DNA from: Hominiventricola aquisgranensis
GTDB taxonomy: Bacteria > Bacillota > Clostridia > Lachnospirales > Lachnospiraceae
Direction of reading: 5' to 3'
Length of the DNA stretch: 64,000 nt
NCBI RefSeq assembly: GCF_040096225.1
Contig: NZ_JBBMFC010000005.1
Location: 87,165-151,164 of the forward strand
Shown: positions 33,493 through 41,519 of the stretch, piece by piece
How the letters are laid out: each line of letters starts with the position of its first letter
How positions within the stretch are numbered: position 1 is the first letter of the stretch
Position numbers and translations under genes: made by a program
Notes under the pieces: model-generated
The model's input: only the letters and a program-made list of their open reading frames with translations
What the model was told of the DNA's origin: nothing
Databases searched by the model: none

Positions 33493-34479
33493 CTAATTCA
33501 TTACTTTCTCTGCCAGTTCCTGTGCTCCGCGTTCTTTCATCAATTCACATACCCGATCCAGTGTTGGCAGAGACGGCATGGCTCCCATGCCGGATACGGT
33601 GATCGCCGCCGTATAAGCTGCCATCTGAAGTGCCTCTTTCTCCGAAAGACCACCTGCAATCCCGGTACAGAATGCACCCACAAAGGAATCTCCTGCTGCT
33701 GTGGGATCTTTTACCTCCGTCATATGCACACAGGGAATCTGAATCCAATCCCTCTCGTCGCACAGAACTGCACCATTGCTTCCCAATGTGATCATAAGTT
33801 TTTTGATTCCTCTGGAACACAGATTCTGAACTACCGCAGCCAGATCCTTCTGATCCACGCCATGTTCGTCTGCTTTCAGTGAAAGTCCGCTCAACAATGC
33901 CGCCTCATGTTCATTAGGGGACACATACGTCAGGCAGGATAACAGCTCATCACTGAGCGCTGCGGCCGGAGCAGGATTCAACATCACCGGTACGCCTGCC
34001 TCATGGGCGATCCTGGCTGCCGTCGTGATGGTATCCATCCGAAGTTCCAGCTGAAGCATCAGGAGATCATACTCCCTGATCTTTTCTTTCAGCCATTCCA
34101 GGTCTTCCGGCATCAGATCATAGTTGGATCCCGGGACCACAAGAATCCGGTTTTGAACACCAGTCTCTTTTACTTCCAGCTGAATATGCCCAACACCACT
34201 GAAACTCTTCTCACTGATCCTCACATGAGATACATCCACCCCGGCATCCTTCAGCGCCTGACACATCTCCTGTCCAAATGCATCGGCTCCTACACAACCA
34301 ACCATCGTCACATCTGCGCCCAGACGCGCACACTGCAATGCCTGATTGGCACCTTTTCCTCCCGGTGCGGTCTGAAAGGAGGTTCCGATCACAGTCTCTC
34401 CCAAATTTGGTACCCGGGGTGCCGAAGCGATCAGATCCATCATAAAACTTCCTACTACCAGAATCTTTGCTTTTTTCAT
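33493..34479 (-). CDS. PfkB-family carbohydrate kinase (ribokinase-like)
   Basis: A 328-residue sugar kinase. PfkB signature 1 is TAPGGKGANQALQCARLG near residue 38, and signature 2 is DPTAAGDSFVGAFCTGIAGG near 258 with the catalytic Asp. N-terminal GSFMMDLI also fits ribokinase. The start overlaps the phosphonopyruvate decarboxylase stop by 4 nt (ATGA), so it is the last gene of the phosphonate operon. No ribose transport genes are near. Its substrate could be a sugar linked to the phosphonate product or an unrelated ribose; this is inference. Confidence 0.88.
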   Translation of the reverse strand: MKKAKILVVGSFMMDLIASAPRVPNLGETVIGTSFQTAPGGKGANQALQCARLGADVTMVGCVGADAFGQEMCQALKDAGVDVSHVRISEKSFSGVGHIQLEVKETGVQNRILVVPGSNYDLMPEDLEWLKEKIREYDLLMLQLELRMDTITTAARIAHEAGVPVMLNPAPAAALSDELLSCLTYVSPNEHEAALLSGLSLKADEHGVDQKDLAAVVQNLCSRGIKKLMITLGSNGAVLCDERDWIQIPCVHMTEVKDPTAAGDSFVGAFCTGIAGGLSEKEALQMAAYTAAITVSGMGAMPSLPTLDRVCELMKERGAQELAEKVMN

Positions 34480-35597
34480 CGTGTTTTCAGATACTCCATA
34501 AAATTCACTTTATTTTCCATAGCTGTTGTGGTTGGACGCCCCAGATCCTCTCTGGCTCCGATGGCACATTTTACTTCGATCAGACTCAGTGCATTTCGCT
34601 TTTTAGCCGCTTTCAGTTCCCGGTCAAGGTCGTCAAAATTATCAACACTCACGGCATAAGGATAACCGCATGCCTCCGCAACAGCCGGAATGTTCATATC
34701 TGCTGCTACAGTAGGCATTCCGCCTACCGTCTCATGGGCTCCGTTGTTGATCACTACATGCACCAGATTTTCTGGATGATTGGCTCCCATAACTGCCATA
34801 GAACCCATGTGCATCAGCACTGCACCGTCTCCATCAATACACCAAATCTTCATATCTGGCTTCTGTGATGCAATTCCCAGTGCAATGGAAGAACTGTGCC
34901 CCATGGAACCAACGGTCAGGAAATCATATTTATGACTCTTTCCGGCGGCTGTCCGAAGCTCGAACAGCTCACGGCTGGCTTTACCTGTCGTGGACACGAT
35001 GGGATCCTCGCCGGATACTTCCACAATATGACGGATGATCTCTTCTCTGGACATGGTATGATCATTTTTATAAACTACTTTTTCGTCATAGGAAAGAGCG
35101 CCTTTTCGGATCACAAATGCCACATCTTTTCCTGCTTCCAGCACTTCCCGGAACTGCTTCATGGTATCTGCCAGTTCTTCTTCTGTGGTATCTTTTCCCA
35201 CTACAAATGTGCGGATATCCATGTCCTCCAGAAGCTTCACGGTCACTTCACCCTGGTAAATATGCTGGGGTTCATCATGGATGCCAGGTTCTCCTCTCCA
35301 TCCGACCACAAAGATCACAGGTATTCCGTAAACCTTGTCGTTCAGAAGTGATGCCGCCGGATTGATGATATTTCCCTCACCGGAATTCTGCATATAAACC
35401 ACCGGCACTTTCCCTGTTGCCAGATGATAACCTGCCGCCAGTGCCGCACAGTTTCCTTCATTGGCTCCGATCACATGATGTTTTGGATCGATCCCATAAG
35501 TATTCATCAGATAATTACACAATGCTTTTAACTGAGAATCTGGTACTCCTGTATAAAAATCAGATCCAAGGATCTGTACAAATGATTCAACTTTCAT
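34476..35597 (-). CDS. Phosphonopyruvate decarboxylase
   Basis: ThDP- and Mg-dependent enzyme that turns phosphonopyruvate into phosphonoacetaldehyde and so pulls the unfavourable PEP mutase step forward. The 373 residues include FYTGVPDSQLKALCNYLM, the catalytic-Glu region HVIGANEGNCAALAAG, GWRGEPGIHDEPQH, and the ThDP motif CIDGDGAVLMHMGSMAVMG with VVINNGAHETVGG. These match Ppd (AepY). It lies between the reductase (23 nt) and the kinase (4-nt overlap). Symbol ppd or aepY would be acceptable. Confidence 0.94.
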   Translation of the reverse strand: MKVESFVQILGSDFYTGVPDSQLKALCNYLMNTYGIDPKHHVIGANEGNCAALAAGYHLATGKVPVVYMQNSGEGNIINPAASLLNDKVYGIPVIFVVGWRGEPGIHDEPQHIYQGEVTVKLLEDMDIRTFVVGKDTTEEELADTMKQFREVLEAGKDVAFVIRKGALSYDEKVVYKNDHTMSREEIIRHIVEVSGEDPIVSTTGKASRELFELRTAAGKSHKYDFLTVGSMGHSSSIALGIASQKPDMKIWCIDGDGAVLMHMGSMAVMGANHPENLVHVVINNGAHETVGGMPTVAADMNIPAVAEACGYPYAVSVDNFDDLDRELKAAKKRNALSLIEVKCAIGAREDLGRPTTTAMENKVNFMEYLKTR

Positions 35598-35620
35598 CGT
35601 ATCTTCCTCTATCTATTATT

Positions 35621-36745
35621 TTACGCCTGTACGCGAAGGATCTGTCTGTACAGTTCTTCCAGCGTCTCTTCGGTAAGCTGCACCGGATTATTTTTCAGTC
35701 TCACCGGATTGACCGAATGTGTCAGAAGATCAAGCTGTCCTGCATTCTGAAGAGTGGGTCTTTCCAGATCAAGAGCTGCAAACCAGTTCTGATATTTCTC
35801 AATGGATGCTTCCACACTGTCACATCCGCAGACTTTCGCCAGTTCCTCAAACATAGTCTTCAGATAAGCTTCTCCGCGCGGATCAATGCAGTTCTCCGTA
35901 TGAGCTGCCATATAGGGCCACAGACTGTCCACAACCAGGGCTACTGCATGTCCATGAGATAAACCATAGAGAGTCGTAATCTTGTATGCCATGGCATGAC
36001 CGGCAGTGGTCTGGGTCACATTGATGGCCTTTCCTGCAATATTGGCCGCCAGCAGCATCTGTGCATTGCCGTCCTTTTCATTAGCCAGATAGCTGTCTGC
36101 GTATTTTAATACCAGCCGGATAGCTTCTGCAGCATCCTCCCGGCTGTCTTCTGTAGAATTCACAGACCAGAATGACTCTGCCGCATGGCAGAACGCATCC
36201 AGCATAGTAGCTTTCCGCTGGTACACAGGAAGACTCTCTAAGAGCTCCGGCTCCATCAGTACCCAGCCCGGCACACAGCTTGGATGTGCCACGGATTGCT
36301 TATTTCCCTGATAGTAAATCACCGCAAAACGGGTTGCCTCGCTTCCGGTTCCAGCCGTAGTCGGAATCGCCAGCAATGGCAGCGCATTTTCCACGATCTC
36401 CTGCTCCAGACAATTCTTTGTCAGATCCATCTCAGAGAAGAGCTTGATGCATTTTGCCACATCCATGGCACTGCCGCCGCCCGCAGCGATGATAAAGTCA
36501 CAGTGATGCGCACGAAGCGCTTCAATACCAGCCACCACAGACTCATATTTCGGATTGGGCTGAAAATCTGAGAACTCTGTACAGCCCACACCTGCAGTCT
36601 TCATCAGCTCCAGAAGCCTTCCGTACAGCTTCTGTTTTCTGAAAGAAGCTCCCAGCACAAATAATACCTGACGAGTGCTGTGCTGCTCAAATACTTCTTT
36701 TAGCTGTACCTCCATGGTCGTTGCTTCAATAATTGTCTGCTCCAT
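35621..36745 (-). CDS. Iron-containing alcohol dehydrogenase, probable phosphonoacetaldehyde reductase
   Basis: A 374-residue group III Fe-ADH. Visible motifs are IAAGGGSAMDVAKCIKLF (nucleotide loop), PTTAGTGSEATRFAV, and the metal-ligand segments MLDAFCHAAESFWS and YGLSHGHAVALV. By position in the operon, directly after pepM (1-nt gap) and before ppd, it should reduce phosphonoacetaldehyde to 2-hydroxyethylphosphonate, as PhpC-type enzymes do. No aminotransferase for 2-aminoethylphosphonate is present. The start at 36745 is chosen because it follows the pepM stop; upstream in-frame sequence belongs to pepM. Confidence 0.88.
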   Translation of the reverse strand: MEQTIIEATTMEVQLKEVFEQHSTRQVLFVLGASFRKQKLYGRLLELMKTAGVGCTEFSDFQPNPKYESVVAGIEALRAHHCDFIIAAGGGSAMDVAKCIKLFSEMDLTKNCLEQEIVENALPLLAIPTTAGTGSEATRFAVIYYQGNKQSVAHPSCVPGWVLMEPELLESLPVYQRKATMLDAFCHAAESFWSVNSTEDSREDAAEAIRLVLKYADSYLANEKDGNAQMLLAANIAGKAINVTQTTAGHAMAYKITTLYGLSHGHAVALVVDSLWPYMAAHTENCIDPRGEAYLKTMFEELAKVCGCDSVEASIEKYQNWFAALDLERPTLQNAGQLDLLTHSVNPVRLKNNPVQLTEETLEELYRQILRVQA

Positions 36746-36746
36746 A

Positions 36747-38759
36747 TCACTCTTCCTCCGGAATGAGATTGATGATTTCCTTGAACGGCATACACATGGC
36801 ATCGCATTCCTTCGCACGGTGATGCTCCAGAATCGTTCTGGCCGCATTCTGCATGGCAGGAAAACCGGTTCTGGTCAGCTGATTTGCATAAATCACAAGA
36901 TTCACGCCTCTGGCCTTGAATTCTTCCTCTGTTACCTGATTAAAGGAAGTCGGAACCACCACTAATGGTGTCACAGAATCCTGCGCACGGAACTTCTCTA
37001 CAAACTCAAAGATTTCATCCGGCTCCGGCCGTCTGCTGTGGATCATGATGCCATCTGCACCTGCCTTGACAAATGCGAATGCTCTCTCAAGCGCATCGTC
37101 CATTCCGCGCTCCAGGATCAGGCTCTCAATTCTGGCAATGATCATGAACTCTTTCGTCTTCTGTGCACGTTTTCCGGCAGCGATCTTCTCTGAAAAATGC
37201 TCAATGGAATCCTGGGTCTGCACAACCTCTGTTCCGAACAGCGAATTTTTCTTAAGTCCGGTCTTATCCTCAATGATCACTGCAGATACACCCATACGCT
37301 CCAGAGAACGGACCGTATATACAAAATGCTCGGTCATTCCGCCAGTATCTCCATCAAATACGATCGGTTTGGTCGTTACTTCCATAATATCATCGATGGT
37401 ACGGAAGCGGGAAGTCATGTCTACCAGCTCGATATCCGGCTTTCCTTTTGCAGTGGAATCACACAGAGAGCTGACCCACATGGCATCAAACTGTCTTGCC
37501 TCTCCATTCTGGTAGACAACGGTATTTTCCACGATCAGACCAGTCAGACCGCTATGTGCCTCCATGGCTGTGATCGTGCCTTTCATCTCAATGGCTTTGC
37601 GGAGCCTTCCACGGCGCATATCCGGCAGAGACAGATCTGCTCTTGCCCGGCGCTCCAGACTTTTGTATTTCTCATCGCTGGAGTATGGGAACTCCACCAG
37701 CTTTCCGCCATACTCAGCCAGTACTGCCAGCACTTCTTCTCTCACCGGCTTCTGGAATCCAGTCACCCAGTCATCTCCATGAACCACAAAATCTGGTCTT
37801 ATTTTCTCCAGATTTTCCTTATAGCTCAGGGTCTTCTGCTCTACCACACGACTCACGCCACGGATATTTTCAAACAATGCCTTTCGCTCCGCAAAAGGCA
37901 ACAGCGGATATCGTTTATAGCTGATCACCGCTTCATCAGACAGTACACCGATGATCAGACGTCCCAGGCGGGCTGCTTTCCGGATAATGGAAATGTGACC
38001 GCTGTGCAGCATATCTGCGGAAAAGCTCATATAGACTGTACGGTTCTCCACTTCTGCCAGTTTCTCAGATACTACTTTCAAATCCTCGGGATTGTCGATC
38101 TCTGCACAAAGCTGATCTTTCACATCCAACGGACGGATCACGCATTTGTCAGAAACTTCGTTCAGTGCATTTTCTGCATAGCATTTCACCTGATCAGCCT
38201 CACAGAATGCCACGATCCGGTCAAGCCAGATCTTCCAGTCCTCTTTCTTCAGATGATAAAGGGGCTGTGCAGCCAGGGCATCCTCAAAAAATTCAATGCC
38301 TACTTTTTCAATCTGATTGTCATGAATCACTGCCTTAAAATCTTTTTCCGGCAACGGAAGTGTGGTGCTGACCGTCATACAGCTCTCTTTACTTTCAATC
38401 ACCTGGTCCAGAACCATATTTTCAAACACCAGATCCCCATGCATCAGCAGAATGTCATCCTCTGCCAGTGCCTCTCTAGCACAGTAGATGGAATAGATAT
38501 AATTGGTCTTATCATAGACCGGATTTTTCACAAAGGTGTAAGTAAGCGGCAGATCCAGGCTCTTACAGTACTCTGTCAGTACCTGATCATGCCGTCCAGT
38601 AGTCATGACCACTTCTTCGATCCCCTGATCAGCAATCTGGCTGAGCTGACGACTTAAAATGGTCTCCCTGCCGGAGATCTCCGTCATGCATTTGGGATGT
38701 TCAGAAGTCAGAACTCCCATGCGGGAACCCATGCCGGAATTTAATATCAAAGCTTTCAT
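36747..38759 (-). CDS. pepM: Phosphoenolpyruvate mutase fused to two nucleotidyltransferase domains
   Basis: A 670-residue three-domain protein. Residues 1-235 form a MobA/LicC-like nucleotidyltransferase (LNSGMGSRMG at 6-15, HPKCMTEISG). Residues 240-375 form a TagD/GCT-like cytidylyltransferase (TVYMSFSADMLHSGHISIIR, HSGH at 252-255). Residues 385-670 are PEP mutase, with the diagnostic EDKTGLKKNS at 497-506. PEP mutase makes the C-P bond by rearranging PEP to phosphonopyruvate. The fused cytidylyltransferases suggest the end product is activated as a CMP-phosphonate. The start is the ATG with AGGAGG 10 nt upstream; nine upstream codons contain that site. First gene of the operon. Confidence 0.93.
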   Translation of the reverse strand: MKALILNSGMGSRMGVLTSEHPKCMTEISGRETILSRQLSQIADQGIEEVVMTTGRHDQVLTEYCKSLDLPLTYTFVKNPVYDKTNYIYSIYCAREALAEDDILLMHGDLVFENMVLDQVIESKESCMTVSTTLPLPEKDFKAVIHDNQIEKVGIEFFEDALAAQPLYHLKKEDWKIWLDRIVAFCEADQVKCYAENALNEVSDKCVIRPLDVKDQLCAEIDNPEDLKVVSEKLAEVENRTVYMSFSADMLHSGHISIIRKAARLGRLIIGVLSDEAVISYKRYPLLPFAERKALFENIRGVSRVVEQKTLSYKENLEKIRPDFVVHGDDWVTGFQKPVREEVLAVLAEYGGKLVEFPYSSDEKYKSLERRARADLSLPDMRRGRLRKAIEMKGTITAMEAHSGLTGLIVENTVVYQNGEARQFDAMWVSSLCDSTAKGKPDIELVDMTSRFRTIDDIMEVTTKPIVFDGDTGGMTEHFVYTVRSLERMGVSAVIIEDKTGLKKNSLFGTEVVQTQDSIEHFSEKIAAGKRAQKTKEFMIIARIESLILERGMDDALERAFAFVKAGADGIMIHSRRPEPDEIFEFVEKFRAQDSVTPLVVVPTSFNQVTEEEFKARGVNLVIYANQLTRTGFPAMQNAARTILEHHRAKECDAMCMPFKEIINLIPEEE

Positions 38760-38809
38760 GGATAAAAATCCTCCTGATTCTTTCAAAATTCGCTTATAAT
38801 CTAAGTTTC

Positions 38810-38838
38810 ATTTTACCATTGTGTATGAGAGTTGTCGA
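38810..38838 (-). promoter_or_regulatory. Promoter of the pepM operon
   Basis: Minus-strand TCGACA and TAAAAT with a 17-nt spacer lie about 50 nt before the pepM ATG. Confidence 0.55.
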
Positions 38839-38901
38839 GATGGAGTTTTTATGCTGTTTGCTTGTGAAATTTTCCCCAGTTGTAAATTTTTATAAAGCCC
38901 C

Positions 38902-38930
38902 TTGCGACGCAAAGCTAATGCAGATACAAT
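38902..38930 (+). promoter_or_regulatory. Promoter of the YdcF-like gene
   Basis: TTGCGA and TACAAT with a 17-nt spacer. Transcription would start within AAAGGAG at about 38937, so a TTG at 38945 would have almost no leader. This favours the downstream TTG at 39027. Confidence 0.6.
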
Positions 38931-39026
38931 AAAGGAGAAATCTATTGAAAACATTAAATGAATTAACTTTGTTTGACAAATCATCTGCACTGCCAGAATC
39001 AATTTCAAACCAGAAGGGAGAGTCTC

Positions 39027-39761
39027 TTGCATATCATATGTTTTACCGCAGGCATTGTCTGCGCCCTGTATTTTATCATTTTACTGATATACAGCGGATT
39101 TACCTCCGCTTTTTATCTGGTATGGCCTGCCATGGCAGTCTGTTTTCTGCTGCTTAGCTGGTTATTCCATATTCACTTTTTTGCACAGCTTCCGCCAAGC
39201 GTCCGGGGAATTCTGCTTGCTTTTGTCGCAATAGGCATTCTGGTCTTTGTCGGCGTGGAAGGTATGATTCTTCGTGCCGCCACTTTGGATCCTGCTTCTG
39301 GTCTTGATTATGTCATCGTCCTTGGCGCCCACGTGCGTTCCACCGGTCCAAGCCGGGCTCTGGCTCTCCGGCTGGATGCAGCCCTTGATTATGCTGCTGA
39401 TAACCCGGATACCATCTTCATCGTTTCCGGCGGACAAGGCTCCAATGAACCTTGCACCGAAGCAGATGCCATGAAGACCTATCTGGGAACCCACGGCCTT
39501 TCCTCCGACCGGATCCTGACAGAAGACCAGTCCACCAACACCCGGGAAAACCTGATCTTCTCCGCGGAACTCATCCCGGATGGCGCAACTGTCGGTATCA
39601 TCACCAATGGATTCCATGTCTGCCGCTCCCTTCACCTGGCAGATGCTCTTGGCTACGAGCATGCTTATGGCATCCCCGCAAAAGGAGACCTGATCACCCA
39701 GCCAGCCAATCTCTTTCGTGAATTCTTCGCAGTGATAAAAGATTATGTGCTGGTGCGATAG
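39027..39761 (+). CDS. YdcF/SanA-like DUF218 membrane protein
   Basis: About 244 residues from TTG at 39027, which has AAGGGAG 6 nt upstream; a longer in-frame TTG at 38973 is possible. Three hydrophobic helices (about 3-20, 25-45 and 60-80) precede a DUF218 domain with LDYVIVLGAHVRSTGPSRAL, FIVSGGQGSNEPCTEADAM, EDQSTNTRENLIFS and ITNGFHVCRSLHLA. The family (ElyC/SanA/YdcF) is linked to envelope integrity in enterobacteria; biochemical function is uncertain. It is divergent from the phosphonate operon and followed by a giant hairpin. Confidence 0.87.
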   Translation: MHIICFTAGIVCALYFIILLIYSGFTSAFYLVWPAMAVCFLLLSWLFHIHFFAQLPPSVRGILLAFVAIGILVFVGVEGMILRAATLDPASGLDYVIVLGAHVRSTGPSRALALRLDAALDYAADNPDTIFIVSGGQGSNEPCTEADAMKTYLGTHGLSSDRILTEDQSTNTRENLIFSAELIPDGATVGIITNGFHVCRSLHLADALGYEHAYGIPAKGDLITQPANLFREFFAVIKDYVLVR

Positions 39762-39772
39762 GCAGTCAATGA

Positions 39773-39985
39773 AAATCTTGAGCCTCATATATATGAGAAA
39801 GCAGCACAGAGAGTGAACCTCGTATGTAGTGTATCGTACAAAATAAAAACGGTTGTCATTCTGAATACAGACATTAAAATGTCTGTCTCAGTCTGACAGC
39901 CGTTTCCTTTTGTACGCTCCAATACATACAGCGTAGTTCACATCTCTGTGCTGCTTTCCTTCACATATTGTGTTGCTCAAGATTT
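39773..39985. repeat. Giant hairpin, family sharing CTCGTATG/CATACAGCG
   Basis: A 213-nt imperfect hairpin fills the gap between ydcF and mrp. From the base: AAATCTTGAGC / GCTCAAGATTT (11 bp); AAAGCAGCACAGAGA then GTGAAC paired with GTTCAC and TCTCTGTGCTGCTTT (21 bp, one bulged A); an internal loop next to GTATG / CATAC; a TGTA...ACAAAA side with TTTTGTAC; AAACGG with CCGTTT; and an apical ACAGACAT / ATGTCTGT. The internal-loop motif (39819-39826 and 39925-39933) is the same as in the hairpin at 8984-9119, though the flanking pairs differ. Confidence 0.8.
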
Positions 39986-39996
39986 AATGTTGGTTT

Positions 39997-40845
39997 TTAA
40001 CCCTCCAGAGCGATCAGCAGACTCTCTGCAGCAGCCAGATATTCGTTATTAGCTTTTGCAAACTCTCCACTTGCCAGTTCAGCAAGCTTTGGATCGATCG
40101 GCATCCGTCCAAGGATCGGCAGATCCAGTTCTTCTGCCAGTTTGTCAAGGCCGCTCTCACCGAAGATCTTAAACTCTTTGCCACAATCCGGGCAGATCAC
40201 ATAGCTATAATTCTCTACCAGACCAATTACCGGGATATCCATGCTCTTTGCCATATTCAGGGCCTTCTTTACGATCAGGCTTACCAGATCCTGTGGAGAT
40301 GTCACAGTGATGATTCCATCCACCGGAATAGACTGGAAAACCGTCAGTGGCACATCACCGGTTCCTGGCGGCATATCTACGAAAAGATAATCGATCTCTC
40401 CCCACACAATATCTGTCCAGAACTGTTTTACCATATTTGCCAGGATCGGTCCTCTCCAGATGACCGGAGATTCCTCATCCGGAAGCAGCAGATTGATGGA
40501 CATGACCGGAATACCATTTTCTGTAACTACTGGTTTGATATAATCGCCATCCATCTCTGCCGGGCCGTGAAGACCATACATCTTCGGGATGGACGGGCCT
40601 GTAATATCCGCATCCAGGATTCCTACGGAATATCCCTGCTCTTTCATAAGGTTTGCTAAAGATGCTGTTACCAGTGATTTTCCAACACCACCTTTTCCAC
40701 TGACAACGCCGATCACTTTATGAATATGTGACTTCGGATTTGCCGGTGCCAGCATGCTCTGCGGCTTCTGCGCACCTTTTGCACTTGGACATCCTGCACA
40801 GCTTTCTTTGGTACAGCCTGTGCTGCTGCATGACTTTTCTGCCAT
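39997..40845 (-). CDS. Mrp/NBP35-type iron-sulfur carrier ATPase
   Basis: P-loop ATPase that in relatives carries and hands on Fe-S clusters. About 282 residues from the ATG at 40845 (AAAGGAG upstream). An N-terminal Cys cluster (CSSTGCTKESCAGC) precedes the deviant Walker A VVSGKGGVGKSLVTASLA. FVDMPPGTGDVPLTVFQS is the Mrp signature. The C-terminal CPDCGKEFKIFGESG supplies the CxxC motif used for the bridging cluster. It lies 47 nt after the DUF1653 stop. Confidence 0.93.
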   Translation of the reverse strand: MAEKSCSSTGCTKESCAGCPSAKGAQKPQSMLAPANPKSHIHKVIGVVSGKGGVGKSLVTASLANLMKEQGYSVGILDADITGPSIPKMYGLHGPAEMDGDYIKPVVTENGIPVMSINLLLPDEESPVIWRGPILANMVKQFWTDIVWGEIDYLFVDMPPGTGDVPLTVFQSIPVDGIITVTSPQDLVSLIVKKALNMAKSMDIPVIGLVENYSYVICPDCGKEFKIFGESGLDKLAEELDLPILGRMPIDPKLAELASGEFAKANNEYLAAAESLLIALEG

Positions 40846-40892
40846 TTGTTCTTCTCCTTTATGCTTCGTTTCTTTATGTTCTGTTCCTGTTT

Positions 40893-41507
40893 CTAACGAA
40901 ACCGGTTCGTACATTCAAAATGTTTCATCATAGACAGGCAGTTCATGATCTCATCATAGGTTTCCTGCAGCCCTTTCTTATCCACCACCAGATCCAGTGA
41001 GATGGCAATGCTGTTGAGAAGTGCCTCGTCCATCTGATTGCGGTAAAATGTCATAATATGCATCTTCTCCTCTAGAGTGTCTGCATCGAGAAATTCTAAT
41101 AAAATCGGATTGATGCCGCCCGATACATCCTGCTTTTCTTGTGCAGGTTGATCCTCTGACATTTTCTTCGGTTCTTCCTCCACTGCAGACTGCTCCGGCT
41201 CCATGCTTTCATCCAACTCAAGTGTCAGATCCGGAACCTCCACCTTATCAGACTCTTCCTCCATCTCCTCTGGATGTACCTGCGTAAATCGATACACCTG
41301 TTTTACCTGTGGATATTTTTCATGATCCACTTCACTGACGAACATATCATAGGGACGTACATAGATTCCATAATCTCCATACAATGCCTGATAAACCACC
41401 ATCTTTTCCTTTGTTTCCGAATGCGTGGCGATTGCCATGACCTGGTAAAGACCACCCTTAAAATGTCTGTAAAACTGTCCTTGTCTGATCTCACGCATTT
41501 CATTCAC
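40893..41507 (-). CDS. DUF1653 protein with C-terminal extension
   Basis: A 204-residue protein. Residues 6-78 are the DUF1653 domain: IRQGQFYRHFKGGLYQVMAI, VYQALYGDYGIYVRPYDMF and VYRFTQV. An acidic linker (about 80-140, Glu/Asp rich) follows, and a helical C-terminus contains LLEFLDADTLEEKMHIM and CLSMMKHFEC. The function of DUF1653 is unknown. It is 12 nt after the lipoprotein gene on the same strand. Confidence 0.85.
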   Translation of the reverse strand: MNEMREIRQGQFYRHFKGGLYQVMAIATHSETKEKMVVYQALYGDYGIYVRPYDMFVSEVDHEKYPQVKQVYRFTQVHPEEMEEESDKVEVPDLTLELDESMEPEQSAVEEEPKKMSEDQPAQEKQDVSGGINPILLEFLDADTLEEKMHIMTFYRNQMDEALLNSIAISLDLVVDKKGLQETYDEIMNCLSMMKHFECTNRFR

Positions 41508-41519
41508 TTCCTTTCAAAG

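Noticed and set aside
37197..38657. A 486-codon open frame on the plus strand
   Set aside because: It is antisense to the pepM fusion, whose motifs are unmistakable.
38945..39157. A 70-codon TTG frame with AAAGGAG upstream, overlapping the start of ydcF
   Set aside because: The mapped promoter would start transcription inside its ribosome site, and its protein looks like a shifted reading of ydcF.
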